This document shows positions 1-10,717 of a stretch of DNA of 24,891 nt, one piece after another. The DNA lies in assembly GCA_024811115.1 (NCBI GenBank), contig JAKOGH010000912.1, forward strand, positions 1 to 24,891, written 5' to 3'. The position numbers and the translations under genes were made by a program. The DNA is from Terana coerulea. Lineage: Eukaryota; Basidiomycota; Agaricomycetes; Polyporales; Phanerochaetaceae. Positions within the stretch are counted from its first letter, which is position 1. Every line of letters starts with the position of its first letter. The notes under the pieces are model-generated. The model did no database searches. It was given only the letters and a program-made list of their open reading frames with translations, and was not told the DNA's origin.

Positions 1-1312
1 CGCTAGCTGAGTCATAGGGGCATGGGCGAGGTGAGTTATAAGATGCAAACCGAGCCAATATTGCTAATCGTTCAAAATAAAAGAATAATTCTGTCTGTAA
101 CATTAGGCGTGAGCCTGTCTTCGACAAAGCTTGCGAGAAACTCCGCTTTATGAGGGTTTCGGAGTTGACGTTCGCTCCTGGGCCTCGCTCAGGCTGTTCG
201 GGTATATTTGGTCTCTTCAAGGCAGATCAGTCTCTCATGAGCCCCTGAGCTGCCGCCCGGGTATGTGGCTTCCACGTGTGATCCTTGTTCTTTATATCAG
301 CGCTCAGCGCCGTCACGGTGTTCCTGCAACCAGAAGATGTTAAGTTACGGTATCCGAGCCGCTTCAAGAGCTTTGGGACTAACCAATGTCCGCGACGGCA
401 CCCTCAATTTCGCTTCAAATAAATAAAGGCAGGTGCGCGAGCTTGAGGTCGGAGGGAGACATGCAAAGAGACAGCCACGACGTGGCTTTGTGGCGCCTCG
501 ATGCAATCGCTCGGTCTCGGCAGTCTCCACCGAGTCCGGGAAATGTTAGCGCTTTGGAGATAAGGTTCTCCGCTCGCTGTCACCACCGCCCACTACTGGT
601 CGCCAACCTACGTGTGCTGAACATCTATCCAGCTCACCTACTTTCGACTGGCTTTATATGCGACGCTCATCGACTACGATTTACCTCCTACTATTTGGCA
701 CCGTGAAAGCAGCTCGGGTTCCATCAACGTCGGAGTGATTGTTACTGTAGAGCGGTTATATGAATGACTGTGTGGCGGGGATACGTAGAACCAGGTACGT
801 GCATCACCTTTTCATGCTATATGGATTACACTGAGCATTTCTGTAGACAACTATACATCGGTGTCTCGCAGGAGTCGTTCCTGCGAGACACGGATGTTGT
901 GAGAGCGCACTCCCAGAAAGATACCAGCACCCACCGTGACACATACTCATACCGGCAGAAAGATACTGGTGCTTATGGTGCTACGTCACATTCCGGCCAG
1001 GATGAATCGTTAGTCTCTCAAGCCTCCCGAAGTGCGCCCACGGGTATCCAGAGACGAGAGGGCGTATCCGGGCTCGTGAGTACAATGTATGCGTACTATA
1101 TCGACGCTCTGCAGAAGCGGCGGCGCGGCTGAAGTCGACATCAAGGTCATGGTGAACGTCTTCAAGCAGCATTTTAGCGCGGTACTCAAAGATGAGGATC
1201 AGTGTGGAGACCTACGTATATATACTCCTTTACACCTTTGCTGCCGCACCGAGATCGTTAACTCACACCGGACCACGTCTGGAAACCACGACATCCATCC
1301 TCGAAGCGTGCA
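1..1312. other. no gene recognised
   Basis: Apart from the hairpin at 861-891, only short overlapping frames without recognisable domains are present (for example 386-706 and 764-1132 on the plus strand). A direct repeat CAGAAAGATA occurs near 914 and 957. Confidence 0.5.
861..891. repeat. perfect 13 bp-stem hairpin
   Basis: GTGTCTCGCAGGA, five-base loop GTCGT, then TCCTGCGAGACAC. There is no T-run behind it and no nearby gene, so its role is unknown. Confidence 0.9.
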
Positions 1313-1615
1313 ATGGGGCGTTCACCTGACCACCCTGCCGTCGCGCCGACAGCACTGTGCAACATCTTCGTCCTGGAACAGCTGCCTTACCTCGTACAGT
1401 ACACAACGTCTGGTGTCACCCTCTTTGCTGCTGACGCTATCACCCAGCAGCTCGTTGTTGACCAATGGAGGGACAGGCACAACGCGTGCTTCACCCTGAC
1501 GCAATCGCTGGGCATACTTAGAAGGCTATGGAGGTCCACTAGATGGTTCAAGGATTATTGCGAAGGTGCGTATTCTTGGACCTGCATGCAGCGGCGTGTG
1601 CTGACGAGAATCTAG
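1313..1615 (+). pseudogene. possible Mpv17/PMP22-family fragment
   Basis: The frame contains LPYLVQYTTSGVTLFAADAI, then TQQLV, and further on STRWFK. The Mpv17/PMP22 family (four-helix membrane proteins of mitochondria and peroxisomes) has the pattern P-x-L-T-x-x-x-T-x-G-x-L-x-x-x-G-D-x-x-A-Q-Q in its first helix and a TRWF/TKWY-type motif about 50 residues later, so both order and spacing fit. Only about 65 residues are covered, the usual YGG-x-x-x-GP stretch is not visible, and nothing convincing follows apart from a weak IDQVLNEHAP near 1715. Judged by eye; an alternative is chance similarity. Confidence 0.4.
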
Positions 1616-2328
1616 GCACTTGATCGCGTTCGGTGTTCATGCGTAGAGCTATATGCGACAACAAGGTCTGCTCCATAATGCCATACACCGATGCTGCAAG
1701 GTACGTTTGAAACGCCCAACCCATCGACCAGGTGCTGAACGAACATGCACCAGATCCCAGGTGACCAAGGCTTGCTCAAGCCGTTAGTGGTTGGTTTCTA
1801 CTTCCAACCGGCTTGAACCAGTGCATGCAGTACATTTCTGCTGTACGGGCTCGTGACTGCGCGCGGTTGACTACAAGTTTTATACCGGAGTCTCGGTGCG
1901 GTCACAGATTTCCTCCTCGATGTCAGGACGAGACAGAGGTCAAGTTGAAGCAAACATTCTTCGGCAACATCATATGTAAAGCGCGCTAGTTCTGCTCTGC
2001 TCCCTTATGCAGACATTCCAGACTTACTGCTGTTATAATGTATTCTACATGGCGTTGTAAGGACGGTGGCAACCACCATAGAGTGATGATATGTTTGATA
2101 GAACTACTTCTGCACAGCGAGCATGCCCGATTCTGCATACAAGCTGTAACTCGGCGACCCCGACCCCGAGCCTTTGTAGTCCAGACTTTGATTCAAAAAG
2201 GTAGTTATCCGCTATGTGAAATCCGTACAATGAGTAAAAGGGAGTGGTATGTATACAGACAATAGAGTATGGGGCTACAAGCTACGAAAGGACTGTTGGG
2301 TATTAGGCTGTGCTGGGCTGTGGAGGAT
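1616..2328. other. intergenic, downstream of BTB gene A
   Basis: No domain-bearing frame. An imperfect hairpin, AAGCCG...GGTTGG / CCAACCGGCTT, is centred near 1797. No clear AATAAA follows the stop of gene A on the minus strand. Confidence 0.5.
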
Positions 2329-3736
2329 TCATGCTTGCGGCGGCATCGTGCTTGGGGCTGGCCCAGACGGTAAAGCCTGGATGAAGTATGAGTAAATGCA
2401 GTTCAACAGCGTCAAGGTCACATACCGGCTTTTCATTGATGAAGCGCTGGATATCAACCGGGCTTGGTGTAATCCGCCCCCACCAGACTGGCACCTGTAC
2501 GGGTCCAATTAGCACATGCACAGCGAGCATGACAGGATAACATACCTTTGCAACAGTCCCGTCGATGGCGGCCGCCAATGCCTGATTGAACTTGGTCAAG
2601 TCGCTCAGAACATGTGAAGAGCAACCTGTGCAGTGCGCGGCAGCGTCCTGCGACATCGCTTCGAAGATGGTCATGTCCAGTACCGTCGACGCCGCAGGAC
2701 AAAAACAAATCCTCCCAAGCATCTCGGAAGCGTACGGCACTAACCACCCTGGCGCTTGCACATCCCTCCCGCCGTGAATACGAGCAGTCACTGTGCGCTC
2801 GTCAGGATGCTGCTGAGCACACCTAAAGAAGGCCCATTTCACGGTGCCAACGAACGGCAGGGCAATGGTCGTTGCTGTGCCTGCTGGATTAGGGACGATG
2901 CGGATGAGGGATGACACCGCCGCCGTGCAAGACTCCCGGTACCTCGAGAATCTCGACTCGTCGGCTGGGCCTAAAGGCGGTCCTGCGACGGCATGGCGAC
3001 CCTCGTCGTTGTACCGAAATAGGGCGTCTTCATTGTAGGGAAGAGCCAAAGTAAATTGAAGGACGGCCTGAGCGAGGTCTGGCCAGTCGCCGGCAACAGC
3101 GATGGCGAAGGCGAGCGGCCAGTACTGCTGGGTGGTGGCACCGAGTTGTTTAGCAATGAGCGAACGCTGAAGGGGCATGTCGAGGGTGGTCAAGTCGCAC
3201 AGAAGCCGGACGGCGAATTTGACGTCACAGATCGGAGGGCTGTCCGTGCACAAATAGACAAGGAGGAGAATAGGGTGCAGCACGTCGGCGCGTGCCTGGG
3301 TGTTGAGGACACGACGAGAGAAATTCGGGCGCTTGGGGAGGGTGTCCGACGGCTGGCGAGGCTGGAGGATGGGTGGGTGGTACAGGCCTTTCAGCTGGCG
3401 TTCCCACACCTGAGAGGCTGCGGCGATGACTCCGCTGTGGACGACGAAATCGACGTTGTCAGAGCTGCGGAGGATGAGGTCTCCGTCGTTGATACGGAAC
3501 GGGTCTGGTGCAGGCGTCGTCTGAATCAGCGGTTGGTTTGAAGGTGTCGCAGGGGGCTTGGAGAAGGCTCTCGAGGCGGCCGGCGCAGGAGCCTGGGTTT
3601 TCCTGGGGATAGACGGAGGCGGATTCTCGTTCGTTCGACGTCGCTTGGCTGGGGCAGTTTGAGAGAGGTCCGGTGAGGCGACGGCAGACGCAGCCTGAGG
3701 TGGACGACGCGGCAAGGTGTTGGTACGCTGAGACAT
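2329..3736 (-). CDS. BTB/POZ-domain protein, copy A (3 exons)
   Basis: Join of exons 3736-2546, 2494-2426 and 2376-2329, giving 435 residues and a TGA stop. Residues 1-75 are a Pro/Ser/Ala-rich, probably disordered tail with a basic KRRR patch at 31-34. The BTB/POZ core starts near 78 (DPFRINDGDLILRSSDNVDF) and runs to about 160. The rest is a helical tail with WAFFRCAQQHP at 301-311, HGGR at 321-324 and Cys pairs at 344/346 and 369/372. Introns of 51 and 49 bp have GTATGT donors and CAG acceptors; paralog B has introns at the same two places, and the spliced C-terminus resembles that of B, which supports the model. BTB domains generally mediate dimerisation or recruit cullin-3 ligases; partner and role here are unknown. 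A TATA-like motif about 190 bp upstream and alignment with B support the start at 3736. Confidence 0.85.
2377..2425 (-). other. intron 2 of BTB gene A (49 bp)
   Basis: Donor GTATGTGACC and acceptor CATCCAG. Copy B has the same donor decamer and the same acceptor heptamer in a 53 bp intron. After splicing, both copies end in a short Pro-rich tail (ALPSGPAPSTMPPQA in A, ITPPGPSADGSPTQQIAA in B), whereas the unspliced tails do not resemble each other. Confidence 0.8.
2495..2545 (-). other. intron 1 of BTB gene A (51 bp, in frame)
   Basis: Donor GTATGT directly after the GTVAK codons and acceptor GTACAG before VPVWW, phase 0. The length is a multiple of three and there is no stop, so unspliced transcript would still be read through, adding 17 residues. 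The equivalent intron in copy B is 52 bp and would shift frame if retained, which argues that splicing is the normal state. Confidence 0.85.
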
Positions 3737-4489
3737 CGCCGCCCAGGATCCAAGAGTCCAGAACAGAAGGGTCGGGATGGGAGAGGGTACGGGGAGATGG
3801 GAACAGGTCGCTGTATGTCGCCTAAGAGGTTGCGCTCAGTGCCGACGGAGAGAGACTCGGAGTGCGCGGGGGGAGGAAACGACCTGGGGTGACACTGACG
3901 GTCTGCAACTGGGACGAGAGAGTACATATATCCCCAGCGTGACAGCGACGCGTCTTTGATGGATGTTCCCAGATCGGAAGACCGCCGAGTACGCCGGCCG
4001 CAACATCGTCTCCCATTTAGGTCAGCGCTGGAGGTTCCCAGTCGCCGTGGTTGCCTTAGCGAGCCGAAGCTGAGCATGCGTGAGTTGGTTGTACGACACG
4101 GGCTTACTTGCAGCAATACAAGTGCCACCTGCTGGCAGCGCAGCGTTGACGGAGCCATTCCCCGACAAAGCCTGAAAGGGAGCAGCCGAGCCGGCGAGTC
4201 GGAAGAAGAGAGCGACACGGAAGCAAATCGGGGCTGAAGCCGAGGGGCATCAGATCAAACGCCACAAAGCCTGGGAGCCTGGCATGAAAGGCCGTCCTGG
4301 TGCACTCGCAGACTGGTCGTACAAGGACACGGATATATGATGAGAGTAGCTTAGTCGCACTGAGCGTATACCAGACGAAGACCCCGTAAGAGAGTGCTCT
4401 GAAAGCCGTGCGGTTCCGGGAAAGCCAAATAAGCGCTGAAAGCTGCGCCAGCCGCCGGGCGATCGAGACTAGCGCGTTTATTGGGCTTG
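3737..4489. other. divergent intergenic region between BTB gene A and cassette A
   Basis: Holds the gene's TATA-like box (3924-3931) and a segment with ACACGGAAGCAAATCGG and GATCAAACGCCACAAAGC (about 4213-4270) that recurs upstream of cassette B (14938-15000); the second motif also recurs in the inverted copy near 24620. These shared blocks are candidate regulatory elements or part of the repeat's 5' flank. Confidence 0.6.
3924..3931 (-). promoter_or_regulatory. TATA-like box of BTB gene A
   Basis: On the minus strand a GGGGATATATG motif lies about 190 bp upstream of the ATG. The same motif in a conserved surround, followed upstream by a shared GACGCGTCTT, stands at 14633-14640 upstream of BTB gene B. 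Conservation between diverged copies supports a functional core promoter. Confidence 0.6.
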
Positions 4490-4545
4490 TTGATTGAGAA
4501 TAAACGGACCGCGACGAGGTCCCGTGCAGGGTCAGCCTCAAAACA

Positions 4546-4553
4546 TATATAAG
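4546..4553 (+). promoter_or_regulatory. TATA box of cassette A
   Basis: TATATAAG in a head region shared with copy B (15289-15296), where it is preceded by the same GTCCCGTGCAGGGTCAGCCT. Transcription from it would read into the minisatellite array. Confidence 0.55.
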
Positions 4554-4611
4554 CCAGGCCATTCTGGCTTGGAACAGACCAGAGCTTGCTCTCCTCCCCT
4601 CCGTGACACCC

Positions 4612-5215
4612 CCTTCCATACCCACCTACCGTTTATCGAGGCTCTCCTCACCTTCCCTCCCTCTGTTCGTCGAGGCTCTCTTTGTACACCCATCTACCGT
4701 TTATCGAGGCTCTCCTCGCCCTTCCCTCACTCTGTTTGTCAAGACTCTCCTTGTACACCCACCTACCGTTTATCGAGGCTCTCCTCACCTTCCCTCTGTT
4801 CGCCGAGACTCTTCTTGTACACCCACCTACCGTTTATCGAGGCTCTCCTCACATCTCCTCCCGTGTTCGTCCAGACTCTCTTTGTACACCCACCTACCGT
4901 TTACTTCGAGGCTCTCCTCGCACTCCCTCCCTCTGTTCGTCGAGACTCTCTTTGTACACCCACCTACCGTTTATCGAGGCTCTCCTCGCCCTTCCCTCCC
5001 TCTGTTTGTCAAGACTCTCCTTGTACACCCACCTACCGTTTATCGAGGCTCTCCTCACATCTCCTCCCGTGTTCTTCCAGACTCTCCTTGTACTCCCACC
5101 TACCGTTTATCGAGGCTCTCCTCACATCTCCTCCCCTGTTTGTCGAGACTCTCCATGTACACCCACCTACCGTTTACTGAGGCTCTCCTCATATACCCTC
5201 CCTCATCGTTCCATG
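4612..5215 (+). repeat. 68 bp minisatellite, about 9 units (cassette A)
   Basis: Units of 64-70 bp, each carrying ACCTACCGTTT followed in most units by ATCGAGGCTCTCCTC, then a CCCTCCCTCTGTTCGTCGAGACT-like pyrimidine-rich part. CCGTTTA cores fall at about 4631, 4699, 4768, 4832, 4899, 4969, 5038, 5105 and 5172. The plus strand has almost no stop codon in any frame, which produces three long overlapping open frames; these are best explained by unit composition rather than by coding. Confidence 0.9.
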
Positions 5216-5395
5216 CCGGCTGTGGTTAGGTAGCTTGCATGTTGACCAGTGCAAATGTATTCTCGACGGGGGACGGCCGCCTGTGGTCGTCCTGGCACAG
5301 ACCTCTTCGCGGTCGTCGAGACAAGTACTCTTCGAGGACGATCTTCGAGGACGAAACCAACTTGTGCCTAGGCTTCCATGTCTTCTGATAATTCA

Positions 5396-7785
5396 AATAA
5401 TATATCTTGTGTTTTCCTCGAAGCGTCCTTCTATTAAGTGTTTAGCTGTGTTGCCATCCAATCACTTTTGAAGTATACCCACCTGACTGCTCATTCTTCC
5501 GAGATGTATGTTTCATCTTTCAATGCGCTTCATGGCTCGACAGAAGATTGTACGCCTTTGATCTCGGAGTCGGCTGCGAGATTCTTGCCTTCCTTGTTCG
5601 TTAAACTTGTACAACAGCGTAAGCAAGACATTTTAATATTCGGGCAGGGCATTAAGATGTGCTGAGGACACAAAAAGGTTGCCTCCATGCTCCACAGGAA
5701 ATAAAGCATGTGAACGAGCAGAGCGTTCTCAGGTGGCTATGCTTGGATGTATCAGTGGCGTTATAACTTCGTTATTAAGGCAGGGCTCACTCTCGCAATT
5801 GAAGCGGACGCATAGTCGGTGATGCCTCGAGCGGCTAGTATACCGAGATGGGCCGTCCAGTAAAACCATCCGGGGGGTCTAGTTCTAAGCTCAACCATTG
5901 CGAGAGCAGAATATCCGCATGCTAGATAGTACAAAAGAAGGGTTAGAGCGTGCTTCTATGAATGATTGAGAGCACCATCTCGTGTGCAACCGCTCACATG
6001 GTGCGCGGTGTGCACCTGTAGCACTGCGCAGTAATGGTGGTACCGGGGGATTGGTGGAGGGACAGAGGAAAGTGCGTCGTAGGTGCGACGCTACTAAAGT
6101 ACGCCTCGTCTTTTGAAGATCGATTTTATTGCAAGACTGTACGCTGCGCTCCAATGATACGGGCTTCTCGACGTCTCCTTGCAAACTCGGGGGTGTTAGG
6201 CAAGGCGATGTGAGTCGGGGCATCTGGGGCAAGCAAGGGCGAAGCACGTTTCAGCGAGACTTCGTAGAGCGTCCTGACAGCAAGTATGTCCTTTTCGCGA
6301 GGGGTTGATGGAGTCCGGCTCACGGTGGCTTGTTGGTAGTTGCCCTGTGATATGCTACTACTTTGATAATCGTAGGTGCAATCTTGTTGAGGCCATGTGT
6401 TGTCCTGCGTAGTCAGATTTGCCCGCAGTACTTTATTGTGCGTCTTCGAAACCAACGCCTAGACACCATGTTAATGAGACGAAGCCATTGTAGACGGGGA
6501 AAAAGCGCACTCTGCACAGGAGCCGTGAGCGAGTTGTAGCACAAAACTGCGTACTACCTTACCTGACGATAGTAGAAGCGCGTCCGCCGACCGAAGCCCG
6601 ACGACTTTCTCGCGTGACAAATACTTGTAAAGTGACGAGATGGGCCTGCTTTGACGGAGGTACAGCTCGCAAACGGGGTACTGGCGTGTAGTCAGCAAAA
6701 GACGAATTTGAACGGTGAATAAATCCACGTACAACACTAGCATGCAAACTTGACCTTATGCTCAGCTGGAGACACAGTGCCGCCAAAGTTGACCTGTTGT
6801 GCTATGTCTCGCAGAGCTCGAGCGTGATCTTGTGCAACACCTGCTTCCCATGGTACCCATCGGACACCCGACTCCTCATCGAAGATGATTGTGATTGCAG
6901 AACGCAGTTTCGTACCCATGAAGACTTCCATACAAACGCGGATCTGTACACTGTTTTGGCCTTCATTCAGTAAATCCTATACGTAGACGGTGCCACGCGC
7001 GTATACTGACGTTCAAACCTGTTCGTCATGCCTGCAAGAAGCTTGACGTCCGCCGACATGCCAGACGAGCACTTCCACCTCCTACGTTAGCGAGCAGCCT
7101 CACTCGCTTAGGCTCAGTCGCAGCGCCTTAGACTTCTTCAAGTTCTTCAGCAGCCGTCTGCACGAGAACATTAGCATACCTTTATTACGATTCGGCAAAA
7201 ATTGTAGGCAGTCACAAAACTCTTCCTGTACGTGGTGGCGGCCATGGGCTCCCGCTATCCGTAATTATCAAAAGCGAACTGCGCAGAGTAAATGAAGATA
7301 TACCGTTCGCAGCGAGGGGAAATAGTTCAAACGTGTCGGTAAGGGAAATGATATTCAATCTTCGGTTCTGTAGAGATTCGAACATTGGCGAAACAGGGAT
7401 AGCTCTGGCGGAGGTGACTCTGTGAGAGAGGCTGGTACGACCTGCAAAGCACGAGTAGTAGTGACATCGAGTCAGTGCTGCTCATAAGATGCACGTGAGA
7501 TACCACTGCAAATTATGAGTACTTCACTACGTGCAAAGCTCACCGAATTAAAATTGGCTGGTTTCTGTACTAGCGGAGGTTACTATTCTCCGAGGACAGA
7601 GAAACTCGGAACTTGGAAGTTGAGAGCGACCGCAAAGCAATGAGCAGTGCGCGCCTACAGAGTGAGATAACGCGGCAACGGCCGAACAGTTACATTAGGC
7701 AAGTGCGAGATAAGATATCACGCTACGTACTCTCTCGCAGAGTCTCACTGCAGGCTCAAGCACTGAGCTCGATCTCATCTCATGC
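5396..7785. other. gene-poor stretch
   Basis: Short frames only, apart from the candidate exon at 6740-6976. The minus-strand frame 6126-6455 has a natural-looking end (PNTPEFARRRREARIIG) but no recognised family and no visible splice partners. Confidence 0.45.
6740..6976 (-). CDS. possible single exon, unrecognised protein
   Basis: Open for 79 codons between an in-frame TAG at 6977-6979, which overlaps a plausible acceptor TATAG|GATTTACTG, and a stop at 6737-6739. The peptide has a natural-looking composition (SAITIIFDEESGVRWVPWEA, then DIAQQVNFGGTVSPAEHKVK). An ATG lies at 6931. No partner exons could be fixed and I do not recognise the family; it may be an exon of a small intron-rich gene or chance. 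Confidence 0.25.
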
Positions 7786-8084
7786 TACGGTTGCCGAGCA
7801 GGGTCAGGCTTATTGCACGAGTTCGAGTCCGAAGATCAAGCGCTTGATGCGAGTTTGATGGCGCATCACGCCGCCTCCGAAAACTAGAATCAGTGAATTT
7901 CGCCGTTCTGCGTGTATCAGTGTACATTATCGCCTTGTTAGAGCTAGAAATGAGATGTTCTGAGAGGCTAGGAGGTATATAAGGTGCTGGGGGCATGAAA
8001 CTTGAGACCGGCGCTTGGGCGCTTACTTCTCGGACTTGTCCGAGTGAGCCGCTACGCCTCCTGATTTGGTACTTTCTTGATGAG
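7786..8084 (+). repeat. left arm of a 299 bp inverted repeat
   Basis: Its reverse complement equals 8572-8870 over the whole length with no mismatch that I found. It contains TATATAAG at 7976-7983 pointing toward the spacer, an ATG at 7995, a short palindrome CTCGGACTTGTCCGAG near 8031, and a GTTCGAGTCC motif near 7820 resembling a tRNA B box. No terminal transposon features or flanking duplications were seen. Confidence 0.95.
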
Positions 8085-8571
8085 CACCAGGTCAACTGGG
8101 AAGCACAAGCTATGACAAGAGTAGTGCTGAAGTCCATTAACTAGGCTGATCCACGGCTATGAGTAAATTCTGCTATCGCTGAATATATGAAGAAAATAGG
8201 TGCGTGTGCTATAGCACTTTGTGCGGAGTGGTTGATACAGTTACTTGCGCTTTTCATTTTCTATCACATCCTTATTATTGTGAAATAACTGAATCAATTG
8301 CATAAAAAGCAAAATAACTGACTGACTGTGTTGGGCACCCACATCCTGTCAAAACAAGGGGTCGCGCGGGTGGGAACGTCGGCGGCGGGAAGGCAAACGC
8401 GCGAGCGTTCACATTACATTTCGAGTCGCTATGTAGTCTAGTGAGTCACATCCGATAAATCCGATGTAAATAAGAATAAACAGAGAGCGCACGAGGCGCC
8501 CGTGAGTTCAAGCTCGACAACTCAACCAATAAATTCAACACATCCTGCTGGCAGTCTGCCTTGACTTGATA
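8085..8571. other. 487 bp spacer of the inverted repeat
   Basis: Single-copy as far as I can see, with an A+T-rich part near 8190-8320 and a GC-rich GCGGGTGGGAACGTCGGCGG stretch near 8366. Frames run from each arm into it, but a TATA box only about 12 bp before each ATG makes those ATGs poor start candidates. No gene is called. Confidence 0.6.
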
Positions 8572-8870
8572 CTCATCAAGAAAGTACCAAATCAGGAGGC
8601 GTAGCGGCTCACTCGGACAAGTCCGAGAAGTAAGCGCCCAAGCGCCGGTCTCAAGTTTCATGCCCCCAGCACCTTATATACCTCCTAGCCTCTCAGAACA
8701 TCTCATTTCTAGCTCTAACAAGGCGATAATGTACACTGATACACGCAGAACGGCGAAATTCACTGATTCTAGTTTTCGGAGGCGGCGTGATGCGCCATCA
8801 AACTCGCATCAAGCGCTTGATCTTCGGACTCGAACTCGTGCAATAAGCCTGACCCTGCTCGGCAACCGTA
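8572..8870 (-). repeat. right arm of the 299 bp inverted repeat
   Basis: Mirror of 7786-8084, so its TATATAAG (8673-8680, minus strand) also points into the spacer. Just inside both arms weak similarity continues (GATGAGCACCAGGTCAA against GATGAGTATCAAGTCAA), suggesting the perfect part is a homogenised core of an older repeat. Confidence 0.95.
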
Positions 8871-10189
8871 CATGCCTATTCTGCAAAGGGCTTCAAGCTA
8901 CCGGCTTCCAGCTTCTACTTCACTATGCTTTACAACCAGGAGCAATTCTTTCATTTCACCACTCACTGGGCATCAGTGGCACCACACCCATGGCGACGAC
9001 CTCGGTACCGCATAGGTCACTTTACCAGCCCGCGCATCGCCGGCGGAGGCTCTAAACCTTGTCTCGATTACACACCTTACAGCTGAAGGTTGGCGATATT
9101 CTACAAACTGGACTCAACATGGGATCGTTAACAACGCCGACTGGTATGCCACCTCCGACCGACCGCCGAGCTGGCGACCTCTTCCCGATGGCTGCTTCTA
9201 CAGCTCAAGTACGGTCTACCATAGAAAGGCCTGTTGTATGCCACTGTGAAACAGAACTTGGCGGCGTAGGAGAGCGACGATGTATATAGGTGGTGTCTGG
9301 TTTGGGTTGCGGTCGTGAGACAGAAATCCTGCCTCGGAGAGCTTGGGTCTCAGATCTTAGGTGCGCCAGCTAGAATGTGCGCCGATTAAATTGTACTAAT
9401 AATTCACATATTGTACAGACGTGAGGGATATGCCTTTGCGAGGCTACATTGGCTAAGATTCAGTGCGTTATTACAATTCGCTCGGACGACATCGACCCGA
9501 TATCCCTACATAAGAACCCCCACTCCGTTCAAGCTCGTATAGGATGAAGCACGGTGAGTAGTGGCTCGCGTCGTGAAATCTCTGAACGCAACGTGGAGAT
9601 TTTGGAGAGGTCTGACGAGTTGTATGCTCGTAAGATTATGTGTCCATGAAGGATAGAATGTACGGAACGCAGGCGCTCTGAACGCGCAGAGGATTCGTCT
9701 GGCAGAATTTCTCCCATGTCGAATCCGGTTTCAGCTTCACGCCTTGTCGAGGATACATGAAGTAGTTGCTGATTCCCTGTTCGATAGGTCCACCTCGCTT
9801 GTCCCGTTGATACGCTGGTAAGCGCCCTGAGCGTGGAAACCCCAGAAATTGCCTTTCTCGTCACTACGCTCTACGATCGCACTAGGACCCCGGACACCAC
9901 CCCCGAAGCCTCGAGCCGTCGACACCCCCGAACCACCCCCCCCCGAGATACCTTGTAACGGGCGCCCCTCTGTCATGTCAGTCCAGAGCCTGTGCAGCCC
10001 CTCGCAACAGGCAGTGCGGTCACCAGCCCGAAAGATGCGGGCCATGTCAGCCCCGGCGAGCTCCTGCCCTGGACTTAGGCACGTACCTAACTACGACCAA
10101 GACAGCGGCACTGCGTTGTGTGCCACCCCACAAGTCATTCCCGCCTGGGGTGCATGGATGGTACCTGACCGGTCCCGCACTGTGTTTCA

Positions 10190-10480
10190 TAGGTGCTCGG
10201 TGCCTGTGTGGCACACAACATATCCCTGGTTAGTGTATCCCAACTCGGTCTTTCCTTATCTGTACCACTTTTGTATCCAAACCACTCCTTCATTCTCTCT
10301 CAGACGCGGTCCATTAGCTCTGGCTGTTAGGTACCAGGCCCGTATAAATACTCTGTACATACTTTCTGCAAATACAAGTTACCTATCCCCCTCTTCACGC
10401 TCGCTACGTGTTAAAGACTACAAGCACATCGGTGTTTCTTAGGTATCCCGCTCTCGTCTAGTACTTGTCTCACTCATTGG
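10190..10480 (+). other. weak LTR-like or promoter-like stretch
   Basis: CCCGTATAAATACTCTGTAC at 10339-10358 is a good TATA box inside a pyrimidine-rich region, and TGTGTGGCACACAACA near 10204 could be an element end. No matching second copy, primer-binding site or coding region was found, so it remains a guess. Confidence 0.2.
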
Positions 10481-10717
10481 CTGTGCGGTCTGACTCAACG
10501 TCGGAGTCTTGCCCCGGTCCCTCGTGACGTTGTCCCCGAAGTCTCTCAGCTTCGGTGCTCTCTCTGTCCCTGTTACAGACCTCACCCCGACCATTACCTC
10601 CCCGAGGTCTTCAGTCCCCGACTCCTGCTGGCACTTCGGCCGCAGAGTTGAAGTGACGTCCCCACTCACACATAAAACCGCTCTCCGACTCGGTGCTTTG
10701 GCCCAAGCCCGCTGTCT

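Larger units (their letters stand above)
4490..5395 (+). repeat. TATA-headed minisatellite cassette, copy A
   Basis: Collinear with 15230-16110: head (GAATAAAC, ACCGCGAC, then TATATAAG at 4546-4553), a 68 bp minisatellite array, and a tail beginning GGTAGCTTGCATGT and ending near GAGGACGAAACCAACTTGTGCC. The layout (upstream box, TATA, repeated body, conserved end) resembles a solo LTR or non-autonomous element, but no target-site duplication, primer-binding site or coding region could be identified. It lies divergent to BTB gene A. Homology with the other copies stops soon after the tail, near 5395. Confidence 0.75.

Noticed and set aside
3526..4218. 230-codon minus-strand frame overlapping the start of BTB gene A
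   Set aside because: Shadow frame covering promoter and 5' leader of gene A; no domain.
4494..5233. Three long overlapping plus-strand open frames (up to 228 codons) as protein genes
   Set aside because: They are the three phases of one minisatellite whose unit lacks stop codons; no non-repeat domain is present.
7790..7835. tRNA or tRNA-derived SINE suggested by TTGCCGAGCAGG and GTTCGAGTCC
   Set aside because: Spacing between the A-box-like and B-box-like motifs is too short and no cloverleaf can be drawn; a SINE relic cannot be excluded.
8660..9055. 131-codon plus-strand frame out of the inverted repeat
   Set aside because: Antisense to the arm's own TATA direction, mirrored exactly in the left arm, no domain.
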